In this document: positions 1 to 8,101 of the stretch, in pieces
How the letters are laid out: every line of letters begins with the position of its first letter
Numbering within the stretch: position 1 is the first letter of the stretch
From: an uncultured Collinsella sp.
GTDB lineage: Bacteria; Actinomycetota; Coriobacteriia; Coriobacteriales; Coriobacteriaceae
Direction of reading: 5' to 3'
Length of the DNA stretch: 52,578 bases
NCBI GenBank assembly: GCA_900548365.1
Contig: URKM01000010.1
Span: forward strand, 1-52,578
Notes under the pieces: generated by a model
Database searches by the model: none
The model's input: the letters and a program-made list of their open reading frames with translations, nothing else
What the model was told of the DNA's origin: nothing
Made by a program: the position numbers and the translations under genes

Positions 1-21
1 CATGCTGAAAAACGAGGGCGG

Positions 22-42
22 CTATGGTTGACAAAACCATAG
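22..42. repeat. Perfect 8-bp inverted repeat downstream of pnp
   Basis: The arms CTATGGTT and AACCATAG are separated by five bases. Read on the minus strand this hairpin lies about 30 bases after the pnp stop. A T-run (CGTTTTT) follows only after about ten G/C-rich bases, so it is at best a weak terminator. Confidence 0.35.
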
Positions 43-73
43 AGACACCCCCCTGAAGGTCCTCGCTGTCCCC

Positions 74-886
74 CTAAAGCTCGCGAAGGCGACGAAGCAC
101 GCCGAGCAAGGCGCCGGTGGTCTTATCCGCCGCCGCTTCCGCAGCGGCAACGACCTCGGCGTGGTTGTTATCGGGTCTGCCGGCCTTATTGGTGACGAGC
201 GTCAAGCCGAGCACCTGCATGCGCAGCGCCTGCGCCATGATCACCTCGCACACCGTAGAGCATCCCACGAAATCCGCTCCCAAAACACGCAGCGCATGGA
301 CCTCGGCATCGGTCTCATAGGAGGGGCCGAGCATGCCCACATAGGTGCCCTCCGCAACCGGAACCCCGACCTCGGCCGCCGCCTCGCGGGCGAATTGCGT
401 CAGGTAATTGGAGTATGCGCCCGCAACGGGGACGAAGGGCGTATCGTGCAGCGAGTGACTCGCGCCCTCGGGCGTGGCGAGCGGATTGCAGCCCGTAAGG
501 TTCATATGGTCGGTTATCAAGCCGAACGTTCCGGGCTCGACATCCCCCACCGCGCCGGACGCGCAGGTAAGGATGATGTCACGGCATCCCAAGCGATGGG
601 CATGGCGCACGAGCGAGGTCACCTGCAAGGCAGAGTACCCCTGGTAGAGATGCACGCGGCCCGGATAAACCACGACCGGCACCTCATCGATCGTGCCGAC
701 CAGCACCTCGAAGCGGTGCCCCTCCACCGGGATGGCTTCGCGCGGAAATCCCTCGATATCCTCATAGGGGATGCGGCGCACCACATGCACGCGATCGGCC
801 AGGGCCCCCAGGCCGCTGCCGAGCACGATAGCCACCGGATGCTCCATGCTCGGAGCGCAATAGGCAGCGAGTTCCTCCTGTGCCAC
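74..886 (-). CDS. punA: Purine-nucleoside phosphorylase
   Basis: Phosphorolysis of purine (deoxy)nucleosides to free base and pentose-1-phosphate, a cytoplasmic salvage step. The 270-residue product has the trimeric-PNP landmarks in order: GSGLG near the N-terminus (phosphate loop), GRVHLYQGYS, TCASGAVG, DHMNLTG, the long GPSYETDAE block that shapes the base pocket, and VTNKAG near the end. Length matches the family (about 270). The start is GTG at 886 because an AGGAGG-type ribosome site lies about 8 bases upstream and no better ATG exists. The residues before GSGLG are slightly shorter than in common homologues. The next gene upstream ends 125 bases away. Confidence 0.93.
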   Translation of the reverse strand: MAQEELAAYCAPSMEHPVAIVLGSGLGALADRVHVVRRIPYEDIEGFPREAIPVEGHRFEVLVGTIDEVPVVVYPGRVHLYQGYSALQVTSLVRHAHRLGCRDIILTCASGAVGDVEPGTFGLITDHMNLTGCNPLATPEGASHSLHDTPFVPVAGAYSNYLTQFAREAAAEVGVPVAEGTYVGMLGPSYETDAEVHALRVLGADFVGCSTVCEVIMAQALRMQVLGLTLVTNKAGRPDNNHAEVVAAAEAAADKTTGALLGVLRRLREL

Positions 887-1011
887 GATGATCTCCTCCT
901 CATCGAAACGCGCCGTGCAAGACCGTGTCTGGACGACGCATCGTTACCGTTGCCCTTCAGCATACCCCGTTCGCATCGGCGAATTCGCATGTATAAAGCG
1001 AGCGGGTGCAA

Positions 1012-1485
1012 CTACTCGTCGAAATACTCGTCCGCGATAAGCTTGAAGCAAATCTTCTTGATGGGAACGGCCCCATCGCCCGGATAGCACAGCGTGGGCA
1101 TATGGGGCTCGTAGGCGACGAACAACGCGAAACGACCCTCATCGAGGTCGCCCTCGATTCCCCGACTCGCATCCACCAGCTCGAAGTCGTCCGCGTCGTC
1201 GAACGGCTCGACCGGCGACGTCTCCCCCAAGGCGACTTTGAAGCGCTCGCGGCCCTCGATGTCGATCTGCAGGTCGTGATAGCGATGATGGGTCTCGTAA
1301 TGAGCCTCCTCCTCAGGGCGCGTGACAGGAGCCATGACGTTGGCAAACACCTTCTTGCCGCAGATCTCATGGCTGCCGCATGCAAGCGCCGTCGGATCGT
1401 TATCCTCGAGCCATTCGATCAGAATATCCAGGCTTTTGCAAAAACCCCTGTAACGGACCAGGTCCTCAAGCGCTCCGTAGATCAT
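1012..1485 (-). CDS. YhcH/YjgK/YiaL family protein
   Basis: A 157-residue protein of the YhcH/YjgK/YiaL (DUF386) family, a cupin-like fold often near sialic-acid or sugar-acid catabolism genes. Visible family features are MIYGALEDL at the start, HETxxRYHDLQID-like spacing (here ETHHRYHDLQID), an EGRERF block, and the C-terminal PGDGAVPIKKICFKL with the PHMP and K residues typical of the fold. The frame is open upstream, but an AGGAAGG site placed 6 bases before ATG 1485 selects this start; the ATG at 1491 abuts the site. Substrate is unknown; no sugar genes are adjacent, so function is only a family-level call. Confidence 0.85.
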   Translation of the reverse strand: MIYGALEDLVRYRGFCKSLDILIEWLEDNDPTALACGSHEICGKKVFANVMAPVTRPEEEAHYETHHRYHDLQIDIEGRERFKVALGETSPVEPFDDADDFELVDASRGIEGDLDEGRFALFVAYEPHMPTLCYPGDGAVPIKKICFKLIADEYFDE

Positions 1486-1504
1486 GGACATCCTTCCTCT
1501 CATA

Positions 1505-1536
1505 CAAAAAACGCCGCGGCACGACACCGCGGCGTT
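1505..1536 (-). terminator. Intrinsic terminator of the SurA-like gene
   Basis: A perfect 10-bp G/C-rich stem (arms at 1510-1519 and 1527-1536, 7-base loop) is followed on the minus strand by a run of six T. It sits about 70 bases past the stop of the 1604-2785 gene and just before the YhcH ribosome site. Confidence 0.85.
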
Positions 1537-1603
1537 ATCGTACGCCCCGGGCGCCCTGTGCTCACGCACGACTCGCGCCGGCGGGCGTTCTTTTAGGCAA
1601 CCG

Positions 1604-2785
1604 TTAGACGAACAGGCCGAACAGGTTCACGTTGGCCTTCGCATACAGCTCGTTAGCAAAGGTGGTCCAAGCCTGGTTAGCCGCCTGGGCCTCCTCGGCG
1701 TACAGCTGGTATGCGACGTAGTACGCGGTCTGGGCATCGGCGTAGGAAGCACCCTCGGCCGTGAAGGTGGAATCCTTCAGCGCGTCATAGTACTCGTTGT
1801 CCTCGGAAGCCCACGCGGCCTTCTCGCTATCCCAGTTCTCGCCGAGCAGGGAGATGATGTAGTCGGCGTAATCCTTGGTGAGGGCCTCCTCGTTGCCGTC
1901 AGCGGGCTCGGCGGGAGCCTCGGGCATCGTCGCGCCGGATACATCCGGGACGATCTGCTCGTACAGCTGGCCGATCAGCGCGTTCTCGCGAACGATCTGC
2001 TTCGCCTGGTCCTCGGAGACGCCGTACTGCGTCGCGATGGCGGCGAAATCGGAGGTGCCGAGACGGTCGTTCGCATAGGTCTCGAGGTCTTCGTCGCTCA
2101 CGGACAGACCGCGGTTCTCCGCCTCGGAGACGAGAATCTGGTTGCGGGCGTACGCAAGGACCATCTCGCCGCTGGGGGCGGCATACGTGCCATCGGTGCT
2201 CTTCACAGAATCGAGGCTGTACTGGCTTTCGATGGCCTCGCGCGCGGTGATGCTCTTCGTCGCGCCGTTGTAGGTCCACGTTGCCACAGCGGAGTCCAGC
2301 TGGTCCTCGGTAAGCGTAGCGGTGCCGGCGCCCTTCGCACCGAAGCCGCCGCTGCCCATGAAGAAGCCGCCGATAGCGGCGACGACCACCGCGATCACGG
2401 CAATCGCAATATACATCTTATGGCGGTTGGCGCCATCCTTCTTGGAGGCGGCAGCGGTGTCGTCCGCATCGGCGGCGGCGTCATCGGATGCAGGGGCCTC
2501 GTCCTTGGAAGCAGCGGGCTCATCCTCGACGGCTTCGTTCCCGGCCTCCTCCTGCTCCTCGACCGCGTCGGCGGCGTCCTCGGCGGCATCCTGCTCGACC
2601 TCTTCGGTAGCGGACAGCTCCTCGGAACCCGGCTCCTCCTCGCGCTCGGCAGCGATATCCTCGGCAGAAGCCCCCTCGACCAGCTCGCACTCCGTCTCGG
2701 GAAGGTCGTTCGGAACGTCGCTGCGCTCGATGACCTCGACGCCATCGACGACCTCGCGCTCATCCTTCTTCTGAATCAAACCCAT
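1604..2785 (-). CDS. Membrane-anchored SurA-N-like protein with acidic cytoplasmic head
   Basis: A 393-residue protein in three parts. Residues 1-115 are strongly acidic and Ala/Glu/Asp-rich. Residues about 124-143 form one transmembrane helix preceded by basic KKDGANRHK, giving an N-in topology. The rest is extracytoplasmic and helical; residues about 180-290 resemble the SurA/PrsA N-terminal chaperone fold (MVLAYARNQILVSEAENRG then SDEDLETYAND). No parvulin catalytic domain is visible, so peptidyl-prolyl isomerase activity should not be assumed. A role as a surface chaperone for exported proteins is an inference. It is flanked by terminators on both sides, so it is probably monocistronic. 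Start ATG 2785 has AAAGGTG about 9 bases upstream. Confidence 0.75.
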   Translation of the reverse strand: MGLIQKKDEREVVDGVEVIERSDVPNDLPETECELVEGASAEDIAAEREEEPGSEELSATEEVEQDAAEDAADAVEEQEEAGNEAVEDEPAASKDEAPASDDAAADADDTAAASKKDGANRHKMYIAIAVIAVVVAAIGGFFMGSGGFGAKGAGTATLTEDQLDSAVATWTYNGATKSITAREAIESQYSLDSVKSTDGTYAAPSGEMVLAYARNQILVSEAENRGLSVSDEDLETYANDRLGTSDFAAIATQYGVSEDQAKQIVRENALIGQLYEQIVPDVSGATMPEAPAEPADGNEEALTKDYADYIISLLGENWDSEKAAWASEDNEYYDALKDSTFTAEGASYADAQTAYYVAYQLYAEEAQAANQAWTTFANELYAKANVNLFGLFV

Positions 2786-2801
2786 GGGTTACACACCTTT
2801 C

Positions 2802-2843
2802 ACATAATAAACGGGCCGTCCCACCATACCGCAAGACGGCCCG
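2802..2843 (-). terminator. Intrinsic terminator of the icd operon
   Basis: Arms of 9 bp (2812-2820 and 2835-2843) enclose a 14-base loop and are followed on the minus strand by TTTATTAT. It lies about 20 bases after the isocitrate dehydrogenase stop and closes the four-gene unit 6180-2864. Confidence 0.8.
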
Positions 2844-2863
2844 CTTCCCCACTTATCTTTAAC

Positions 2864-3958
2864 TTAAACCTCTGCGCGCAGAGATGCAATAACGGCGTCC
2901 GCATACGCCTGCGTGCCCACCGCGCCCGCGGTGCTGCCCGTCTGCGCACGGCGCACGTCCCCGGTCACGCGGGAGCCGTCCGCCAAGACGGCGCGGACCG
3001 CGCGACGAACGCGCTCGGCGGCATCGTGCTCGCCCAGATGGTCGAGCATCATCGCGGCGGAAAGGATCTCGGCAGTCGGATTCGCGATGTCCTTGCCCGC
3101 GATATCGGGTGCGGATCCGTGCGTCGCCTCGAACACGGCGATATCCCGGCCGATATTGGAACCCGGAGCCATGCCCAGGCCGCCAACCAAACCGGCGCCC
3201 AGGTCGCTCACGATATCGCCATACAGATTAGGAAGGACCAGCACGTCGAAGTCGTCGGGATTCTGCACCAAGCCCATGCACGTAGCGTCGACGATCTTAT
3301 CCTCGAACTGGATATCGGGATATGCCTGGGCGACCTCGCGAGCGACGCGGAGGAACAGGCCGTCGGTAGCCTTCATGATGTTCGCCTTGTGCACGGCGGT
3401 CACCTTGCGACGGCCGCAACGGCGCGCGTACTCGAAAGCGTACTCGACGATGCGACGCGACCCCGTTACGGAAACGGGCTTCACCGAGATGGCCGAATCG
3501 GAGCGAAATGCCTTCTGGCCGGACTCGACGACGAGCTCGGACAGCCTCGCGACCTCGGGGGCGCCCTCGTCGAACTCGATGCCCGCATACAGGTCCTCGG
3601 TGTTTTCGCGCACGATGACGATGTCGACGTTCTCATAACGCGAGCCATCGCCCGGCTGCGACAAGCAGGGCCGCACGCAGGCATACAGATCGAAATGCTT
3701 GCGCAGCGCCACGTTCACGCTGCGAAAGCCGGTGCCGATCGGCGTGGTGATAGGACCTTTGATGGCGACCTTCGCCTCGACCACGGCATCCAGGACGTGC
3801 TGGGGCAACGGGGTCCCGTACTCCTCCATCACGCCCGCGCCGGCATCGACGACATTCCAATCGATTTCCACGCCGGTGGCATCGACCACGCGGCGCATCG
3901 CCGCGGTGATCTCGGGACCGATGCCATCACCCGGGATAAGAGCTACCTTATGAGCCAT
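2864..3958 (-). CDS. icd: Isocitrate dehydrogenase, NAD type (isocitrate/isopropylmalate dehydrogenase family)
   Basis: A 364-residue beta-decarboxylating dehydrogenase. The block GTGFRSVNVALRKHFDLYA matches the isocitrate-binding signature (Ser, Asn and Arg of the phospho-loop) rather than the isopropylmalate version, and ENTEDLYAGIEF is typical of isocitrate dehydrogenases. The metal/substrate Lys and Asp positions appear in VHKANIMKATDG and NLYGDIVSDLGAGLVGG; the nucleotide site is ATHGSAPDIAGKDIANP. The product would be 2-oxoglutarate for glutamate synthesis in an incomplete TCA cycle (inference). The frame extends 92 codons upstream, but ATG 3958 is chosen because of a GGGGGAG site and because the previous gene ends 10 bases earlier. 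Homoisocitrate dehydrogenase is a less likely alternative. Confidence 0.88.
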   Translation of the reverse strand: MAHKVALIPGDGIGPEITAAMRRVVDATGVEIDWNVVDAGAGVMEEYGTPLPQHVLDAVVEAKVAIKGPITTPIGTGFRSVNVALRKHFDLYACVRPCLSQPGDGSRYENVDIVIVRENTEDLYAGIEFDEGAPEVARLSELVVESGQKAFRSDSAISVKPVSVTGSRRIVEYAFEYARRCGRRKVTAVHKANIMKATDGLFLRVAREVAQAYPDIQFEDKIVDATCMGLVQNPDDFDVLVLPNLYGDIVSDLGAGLVGGLGMAPGSNIGRDIAVFEATHGSAPDIAGKDIANPTAEILSAAMMLDHLGEHDAAERVRRAVRAVLADGSRVTGDVRRAQTGSTAGAVGTQAYADAVIASLRAEV

Positions 3959-3968
3959 GCGCTCCCCC

Positions 3969-4661
3969 TTACTCGTCGTCTTCGGACTCGGACTTCGCCA
4001 CGGCGCGAGCGCGCTTCTGCGGCTTATCCAGTCTGAAGCGGGCCACCAGCGTCTCGTAGATCTCCGCCGAACGGCCCTTGATAAAGGCGCCCTTCCCGCT
4101 TTCGGCATCGAAGCGCAAACGGCCCGCAAGCTCGCCGGCGACGCCGCCCTCGATCTTGCCGCCCGCGAATTCATGCAGGCACACCAGCATATCGCGGTAC
4201 TCCAAGTCGCCGTGGAAGCACTGGATCGCCTCATCGATCACCGGCCAGACCTTTTTCGAGCGACCGCGCTCCGTGGCGCCCCAGGCGGTCAGGAAGCGGA
4301 AGGCCGAAAGGCGCAGCGTAGCGGACACCTCGTCGAACAACGCGTCGGCCGCGCCCTCATAGGCGGAGCCGAGCTCCTTGGCGTGCTCGGGAACGAGCAG
4401 CGTCAAGGCATCGAGAATCTCCCAACGCGTCTGCGCTTCGGAAAGCTCGAGCGCGTCGATCATCTCCGGGATACATCCCGCCAGCAAGCCGGCATCGCGC
4501 TGTGCCACCAGGCCGAGCACGCACGCGGCGAGTTGGCGCTTGCGGCGATTGCGCGCGGAAAGGTCCTCCACCACGTCGTCCAGCGCGGACGGATCTTGCT
4601 CGATGCGAAGCAGCAGCTCCGACTCCTCGGGACTCAGCTCGCGTGCTTTCTGCTCTGCCAT
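3969..4661 (-). CDS. HEAT-like helical repeat protein, function unknown
   Basis: A 230-residue all-helical protein, predicted soluble. Successive pairs of amphipathic helices (RNRRKRQLAACVLGLVAQ, LSEAQTRWEILDALTLLV, VSATLRLSAFRFLTAWG) look like HEAT/armadillo repeats, a protein-binding scaffold. The C-terminus is basic, then acidic (ends ESEDDE). It lies 10 bases upstream of icd and 4 bases downstream of a small membrane protein, so the unit is probably co-transcribed. I do not recognise a named family. GAGG lies 7 bases before ATG 4661. Confidence 0.75.
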   Translation of the reverse strand: MAEQKARELSPEESELLLRIEQDPSALDDVVEDLSARNRRKRQLAACVLGLVAQRDAGLLAGCIPEMIDALELSEAQTRWEILDALTLLVPEHAKELGSAYEGAADALFDEVSATLRLSAFRFLTAWGATERGRSKKVWPVIDEAIQCFHGDLEYRDMLVCLHEFAGGKIEGGVAGELAGRLRFDAESGKGAFIKGRSAEIYETLVARFRLDKPQKRARAVAKSESEDDE

Positions 4662-4665
4662 ACCA

Positions 4666-5079
4666 TTACCTCGATTTCTTCTTCGTGCTGTCGACGGAAA
4701 TGAGATCGGGTGCCTTCTCCCCCGTCTTGCGACGCGCTCGGCGCGCCTCCCCCGTGCCGTTTTCCGCCGCCTTGCGATGCGAGCGGTTCACGTTGAGAAA
4801 GCGGTCGACCACCTTCCACGGACCCACCGACTCGCCGAACGCGAGCTTGAGGCCGACAATGGTACCTGCAAGCATGCCAATAATCGCCGAATAGAGCAAG
4901 GGAAGCGCCGTAAAGAGCATGGTGAGCAGCACGGCAGCGAGCACGGCGACGGCGTTCATCTTCCAGTAATCACCGCTCGTGACTGCCTTTTCACCCGCCC
5001 ATGAACCTACCTGGACGCCCAGGTAGACGAAGAACACGAACAGAAGCGCCGAAAGAACGATAAACGAAAAACCCGTCAT
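4666..5079 (-). CDS. Small membrane protein, function unknown
   Basis: A 137-residue protein with three hydrophobic segments (about residues 4-26, 43-62 and 62-82, the last two nearly continuous) and a basic cytoplasmic tail (RSHRKAAENG ... RRARRKTGEK ... KKKSR). GGGGAG precedes ATG 5079 and overlaps the end of the upstream dehydrogenase, which is only 6 bases away. It belongs to the same tight operon as the dehydrogenase-like enzyme, the HEAT-like protein and icd. No family recognised. Confidence 0.72.
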   Translation of the reverse strand: MTGFSFIVLSALLFVFFVYLGVQVGSWAGEKAVTSGDYWKMNAVAVLAAVLLTMLFTALPLLYSAIIGMLAGTIVGLKLAFGESVGPWKVVDRFLNVNRSHRKAAENGTGEARRARRKTGEKAPDLISVDSTKKKSR

Positions 5080-5085
5080 CTGAGG

Positions 5086-6180
5086 CTACTCCCCGTGGCG
5101 GCAGCAGCCGTCACCGTGGTCGTGCCCGTGGCCGCCGCAGCATTCGTGGTCCTCATGATCGTGCCCGCAGCCGCACTCGTGGCCGTGGTCGTGCCCGCAG
5201 CCGCACTCGTGGTCGTGGCCGTGGTCGTGCCCGCAGCCGCACTCGTCCCCATCATGCGCCTGCGTGTACAGCGACCAGTCGAGACCGGCGGCGACGGCGT
5301 CGCCCTCCTCCTGGTACAGCAGGGTGATCGCCTGCGTGCCCATGCGGGATCCGCCGATAGCGTCCAGCATGTCGTACAAAGTAAACGCGGTATCGGCGCC
5401 GGGAAGCGCGATCTCCTTCTCCTCCGCGACCTGCAGCGCGAGCCCGAGGTCCTTGATGAAGTGCTCGACCATGAAGCCGGGCTTGTAATCGCCGTCGAGC
5501 GCCTTGGGCGCGAGCTGCTCCATCACGCCCGATGAGCCCGTACCGCCGCAAATCATCTGACGCGTCTGCTCGGCGTCCAGACCGCACTGCTGCGCGAGGG
5601 CGAGGGCATCCGCCATACCCACCATGGAAGCGCCGAGGGCGACCTGGTTCGCGAGCTTAGCCGCCTGGCCCTTGCCGGCGCCGCCGAAGCAGAACAGCGT
5701 GCGGGCGAACGTCTCGATGAGCGGGCGAACGGGTTCGACGTCGCTCTCGGTGGCGCCGATGATCGCCGTGAGCGTGCCGGCGATCGCACCGGCCTCGCCG
5801 CCGGTAACGGGGCAATCGAAGGCGTGCTTGCCGCACACCTCCGCCGCCTCGGCGATATCGCGCGCCAGCTCCGGGGAGCTGGTCGTCAGATCGATGAGGT
5901 AGCAGCCCGGCTTCGCGGCGGCGAGCAGGCCGTCGCCCGCCAGATACAGCTCCTCGACATCCTGCGGATAACCGACCATGGTGAACACCACGTCAGCGTC
6001 CTCCACCGCCAAGGCGGGGCTGTCCGCCCACACGGCACCGCGGTCGACAAGGCCCTGGGCCTTCGAGCGCGTACGGTTGTAGACGCGCAGGGAGTAACCC
6101 GCATCGAGCAGGTGGCCAGCGATGGGCGCACCCATGATGCCGGTGCCGATGAAGGCGACCTTGAGATTCTTATGAGACAT
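5086..6180 (-). CDS. 3-hydroxyisobutyrate dehydrogenase-like oxidoreductase with His/Cys-rich tail
   Basis: A 364-residue member of the beta-hydroxyacid dehydrogenase family (3-hydroxyisobutyrate dehydrogenase, tartronate semialdehyde reductase). Residues about 9-37 hold the Rossmann motif GTGIMGAPIAGHLL; the substrate-binding signature is DCPVTGGEAGAIAGTL; the catalytic Lys is in GKGQAAKLANQ. Family members are about 290-300 residues. Here the last ~53 residues are an added tail with 14 His and 10 Cys, including three copies of ECGCGHDH/DECGCGHDH-type units, plainly a metal-binding sequence. The DNA under it is a short imperfect tandem repeat. It is the first gene of a four-gene operon ending in icd. 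Start ATG 6180 has TAGGAG 7 bases upstream. True substrate unknown. Confidence 0.88.
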   Translation of the reverse strand: MSHKNLKVAFIGTGIMGAPIAGHLLDAGYSLRVYNRTRSKAQGLVDRGAVWADSPALAVEDADVVFTMVGYPQDVEELYLAGDGLLAAAKPGCYLIDLTTSSPELARDIAEAAEVCGKHAFDCPVTGGEAGAIAGTLTAIIGATESDVEPVRPLIETFARTLFCFGGAGKGQAAKLANQVALGASMVGMADALALAQQCGLDAEQTRQMICGGTGSSGVMEQLAPKALDGDYKPGFMVEHFIKDLGLALQVAEEKEIALPGADTAFTLYDMLDAIGGSRMGTQAITLLYQEEGDAVAAGLDWSLYTQAHDGDECGCGHDHGHDHECGCGHDHGHECGCGHDHEDHECCGGHGHDHGDGCCRHGE

Positions 6181-6303
6181 ATCTACTCCTAACTTAGATT
6201 GCCGTTACTTTGTGCTGGAAGGGGTCGATGCCGCAGCATGAAGGACGCCGCCTGCGGCATGCGATGCGCGCGCCACCGCTCGCGACGAGCGAGGGAGCGC
6301 CGC

Positions 6304-7260
6304 CTACGACGTGCGGACGCGCCTGGCGATGCGATCGGAAAGGGAGATCTTCTCGGCGCGGTCGCCGCCCCAGAAGGCGACGGCTACCATGCCGGGGCCC
6401 ACGTGCGATCCGATGGCCGTGCCCACCGAACCGCGGATGATGGGCGCATCGGCGCATCCGTCCTCCTTGCGGATCGCGGCCTCGAGCCAGTCGGCATCCT
6501 TCTCCGCATCGCTGGACACGATCGCGATCGGCATCGCGGGGTCGACGATATGGTTGTCCTTGAAGGACTTGACCAACGCCTTGAGCGCCTTCTTCCGACC
6601 ACGGTTCACCCCCACGAGCGAAAGCGAGCCAGAGAGGTCGAACGAGAGCTCGGGCTTGATATCGAGCTTGCTGGACAGCTGCGCCGCCGCCGGCGGGATG
6701 CGTCCGCCCGCCGCCAGCGAATCGAGCCCATCGAGCATGAAGTAGCCGTGAACACAGGTTTTCGCCTCGTTCGCCCAGGATGCAAGCTGCCTCGCCGTCA
6801 AGCCCGCCGCGCGCTGACGCACGGCCTCGATCGCCAGCAGCTCGCCGCACGCGCAGGGCAGGGCGTTGTCAACGATGAAGAGCTCGAACCCGGGATACTT
6901 CGCACGCACCTCCTCCGCGGCGTTCACCGCGGAGTTATAGCTCGATGACAGGGCGCTCGTGAAGCAAAGGTACACGGTAGGCGTTCCCTCCTCGGCGCAC
7001 TGGGTGAAGAACTCGAGGTAGCGACCGAGCGAGACCGCCGAGGTGGAGGCGCGCGACCCCGCGCGCAGCTTGTCGTAGAACTCCTTCGGCGTGATCGAGG
7101 TCCAGATGTCGTCGACGTATTCGACGCCATCGAGGATATAGGGGAAGCCGAGGATGTCGACATCGAGCGTAGCCGCGACCTCGGGCGTGAGGTCCGCGCA
7201 GGTGTCGATGACGATGCGGCAGCGATGCTCGTGCCCGGCGGTATGGGTTGCAGTATTCAT
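6304..7260 (-). CDS. DegV family protein (fatty-acid binding, FakB-like)
   Basis: A 318-residue DegV-family protein. In Firmicutes these (FakB) bind a fatty acid for phosphorylation by FakA. Motifs seen: IDTCADLTPE at the start of the fold, a Thr/Ser pocket in SRASTSAVSLGRYLEFF, LCFTSALSSSYNSA, the FIVDNALPCACGE segment, LDSLAAGGRIPP, and C-terminal GSHVGPGMVAVAFWG (His-x-Gly-Pro-Gly of the ligand head-group site). The length is slightly above the usual ~280. No fakA (DAK2) gene is in the window. GAAAGG precedes ATG 7260. Confidence 0.88.
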   Translation of the reverse strand: MNTATHTAGHEHRCRIVIDTCADLTPEVAATLDVDILGFPYILDGVEYVDDIWTSITPKEFYDKLRAGSRASTSAVSLGRYLEFFTQCAEEGTPTVYLCFTSALSSSYNSAVNAAEEVRAKYPGFELFIVDNALPCACGELLAIEAVRQRAAGLTARQLASWANEAKTCVHGYFMLDGLDSLAAGGRIPPAAAQLSSKLDIKPELSFDLSGSLSLVGVNRGRKKALKALVKSFKDNHIVDPAMPIAIVSSDAEKDADWLEAAIRKEDGCADAPIIRGSVGTAIGSHVGPGMVAVAFWGGDRAEKISLSDRIARRVRTS

Positions 7261-7276
7261 GAACGCCTTTCATACG

Positions 7277-7313
7277 AAAGATGGCGGCCACCCCGAACGG
7301 GATGGCCGCCATC
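7277..7313 (-). terminator. Intrinsic terminator of hpf
   Basis: An 11-bp perfect stem (7280-7290 with 7303-7313) carrying further pairing in the loop is followed on the minus strand by TTT. It lies 23 bases after the hpf stop and just ahead of the DegV ribosome site. Confidence 0.7.
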
Positions 7314-7336
7314 CTATTCATGCACGTACTGGCATT

Positions 7337-7924
7337 CTACTCGGTAGGGACCTCGAACTTGGGCTTGATGATGCCGTATCCACCATTCTTACGGTGATAC
7401 ACCACATTCACCAACCCAGTGGTCGCGTCCTCGAAGACGTAGAAGTCATGCCCCAGCAAGTCGGTCTGGACGAGCGCCTGCTCCTCCGTCATAGGCGTGA
7501 GCTCGATGAACTTCTCGCGCACGAGCTGACCGTCTTCCTCCTCCTCGGGAATGAGCAGATCGGCGAGGTCCTCGACGCGCGGGACCGGGGCGACATCGGC
7601 GGCGCTGGGACCGCTCTGACGGTTGTCCACCACCTTCGTCTTGAACTTGCGCAGCTGGCGCGTCACCTTCTCGGCGGCCAGATCGATCGCGCCGTACATG
7701 TCGGCGCCATGCTCGGCCACGCGGATGACGGAACCGCGGGCGCGGACGGTAACCTCGACGATGGCGGGGTTGGGGTTGGAGGGATTCTTTTCATAGCGAA
7801 GGACAACATCGACTGACATGGGATCGATGTCGAACACCTTGCAGGCCTCGCCGATCTTCTCGTCGACGTGAGCACGCAGAGCATCGGTAACTGTGGTCTT
7901 GCGCCCAGTAACCTTGATATCCAT
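7337..7924 (-). CDS. hpf: Ribosome hibernation-promoting factor, long form
   Basis: A 195-residue long HPF, which dimerises ribosomes to inactive 100S particles in stationary phase. The N-terminal S30AE domain (about 1-100) starts MDIKVTGRKTTVTDALRAHV. A linker follows, then the C-terminal dimerisation domain from about residue 130 with the conserved pattern EEQALVQTDLLGHDFYVFED and GYGIIKPKF. An in-frame TTG lies four codons upstream, but GGAG at 6 bases selects ATG 7924. It appears monocistronic, with a terminator after it and an inverted repeat about 50 bases upstream. Confidence 0.95.
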   Translation of the reverse strand: MDIKVTGRKTTVTDALRAHVDEKIGEACKVFDIDPMSVDVVLRYEKNPSNPNPAIVEVTVRARGSVIRVAEHGADMYGAIDLAAEKVTRQLRKFKTKVVDNRQSGPSAADVAPVPRVEDLADLLIPEEEEDGQLVREKFIELTPMTEEQALVQTDLLGHDFYVFEDATTGLVNVVYHRKNGGYGIIKPKFEVPTE

Positions 7925-7976
7925 ACGTGACTCCAATCTATCCGGGGATATGACTTCGTGATTAGGTTGTACCCAC

Positions 7977-7998
7977 TTTCATGCGCTGCAGCATGAAA
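7977..7998. promoter_or_regulatory. Perfect inverted repeat upstream of hpf
   Basis: TTTCATGC and GCATGAAA flank six bases (22 bp in all), 53 bases upstream of the hpf start and about 100 bases past the stop of the binding-protein gene. It could be an operator for hpf or a weak terminator; there is no T-run on the minus-strand 3' side to favour the latter. Confidence 0.4.
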
Positions 7999-8101
7999 AA
8001 GATACGCAAACCCGTTAACGAAAGGTATGCCGCCGAATGCCGAAGAGTCCGAACAAAGCCGTTGGATATGCGATAGCGCGATGCCACGGCGCGCGGCGCG
8101 T

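Noticed and set aside
1484..4036. 850-codon plus-strand open frame opposite the SurA-like gene and icd
   Set aside because: It is antisense to two genes with clear family motifs and ribosome sites; high G/C removes stops from the complementary frame.
3959..4234. N-terminal extension of icd
   Set aside because: It overlaps the HEAT-like gene in another frame and lacks family similarity; ATG 3958 has a ribosome site.
5095..5535. 146-codon plus-strand frame opposite the His/Cys tail
   Set aside because: It is the Val/Ala-rich complement of the His/Cys repeat; the minus-strand frame continues a clear dehydrogenase.
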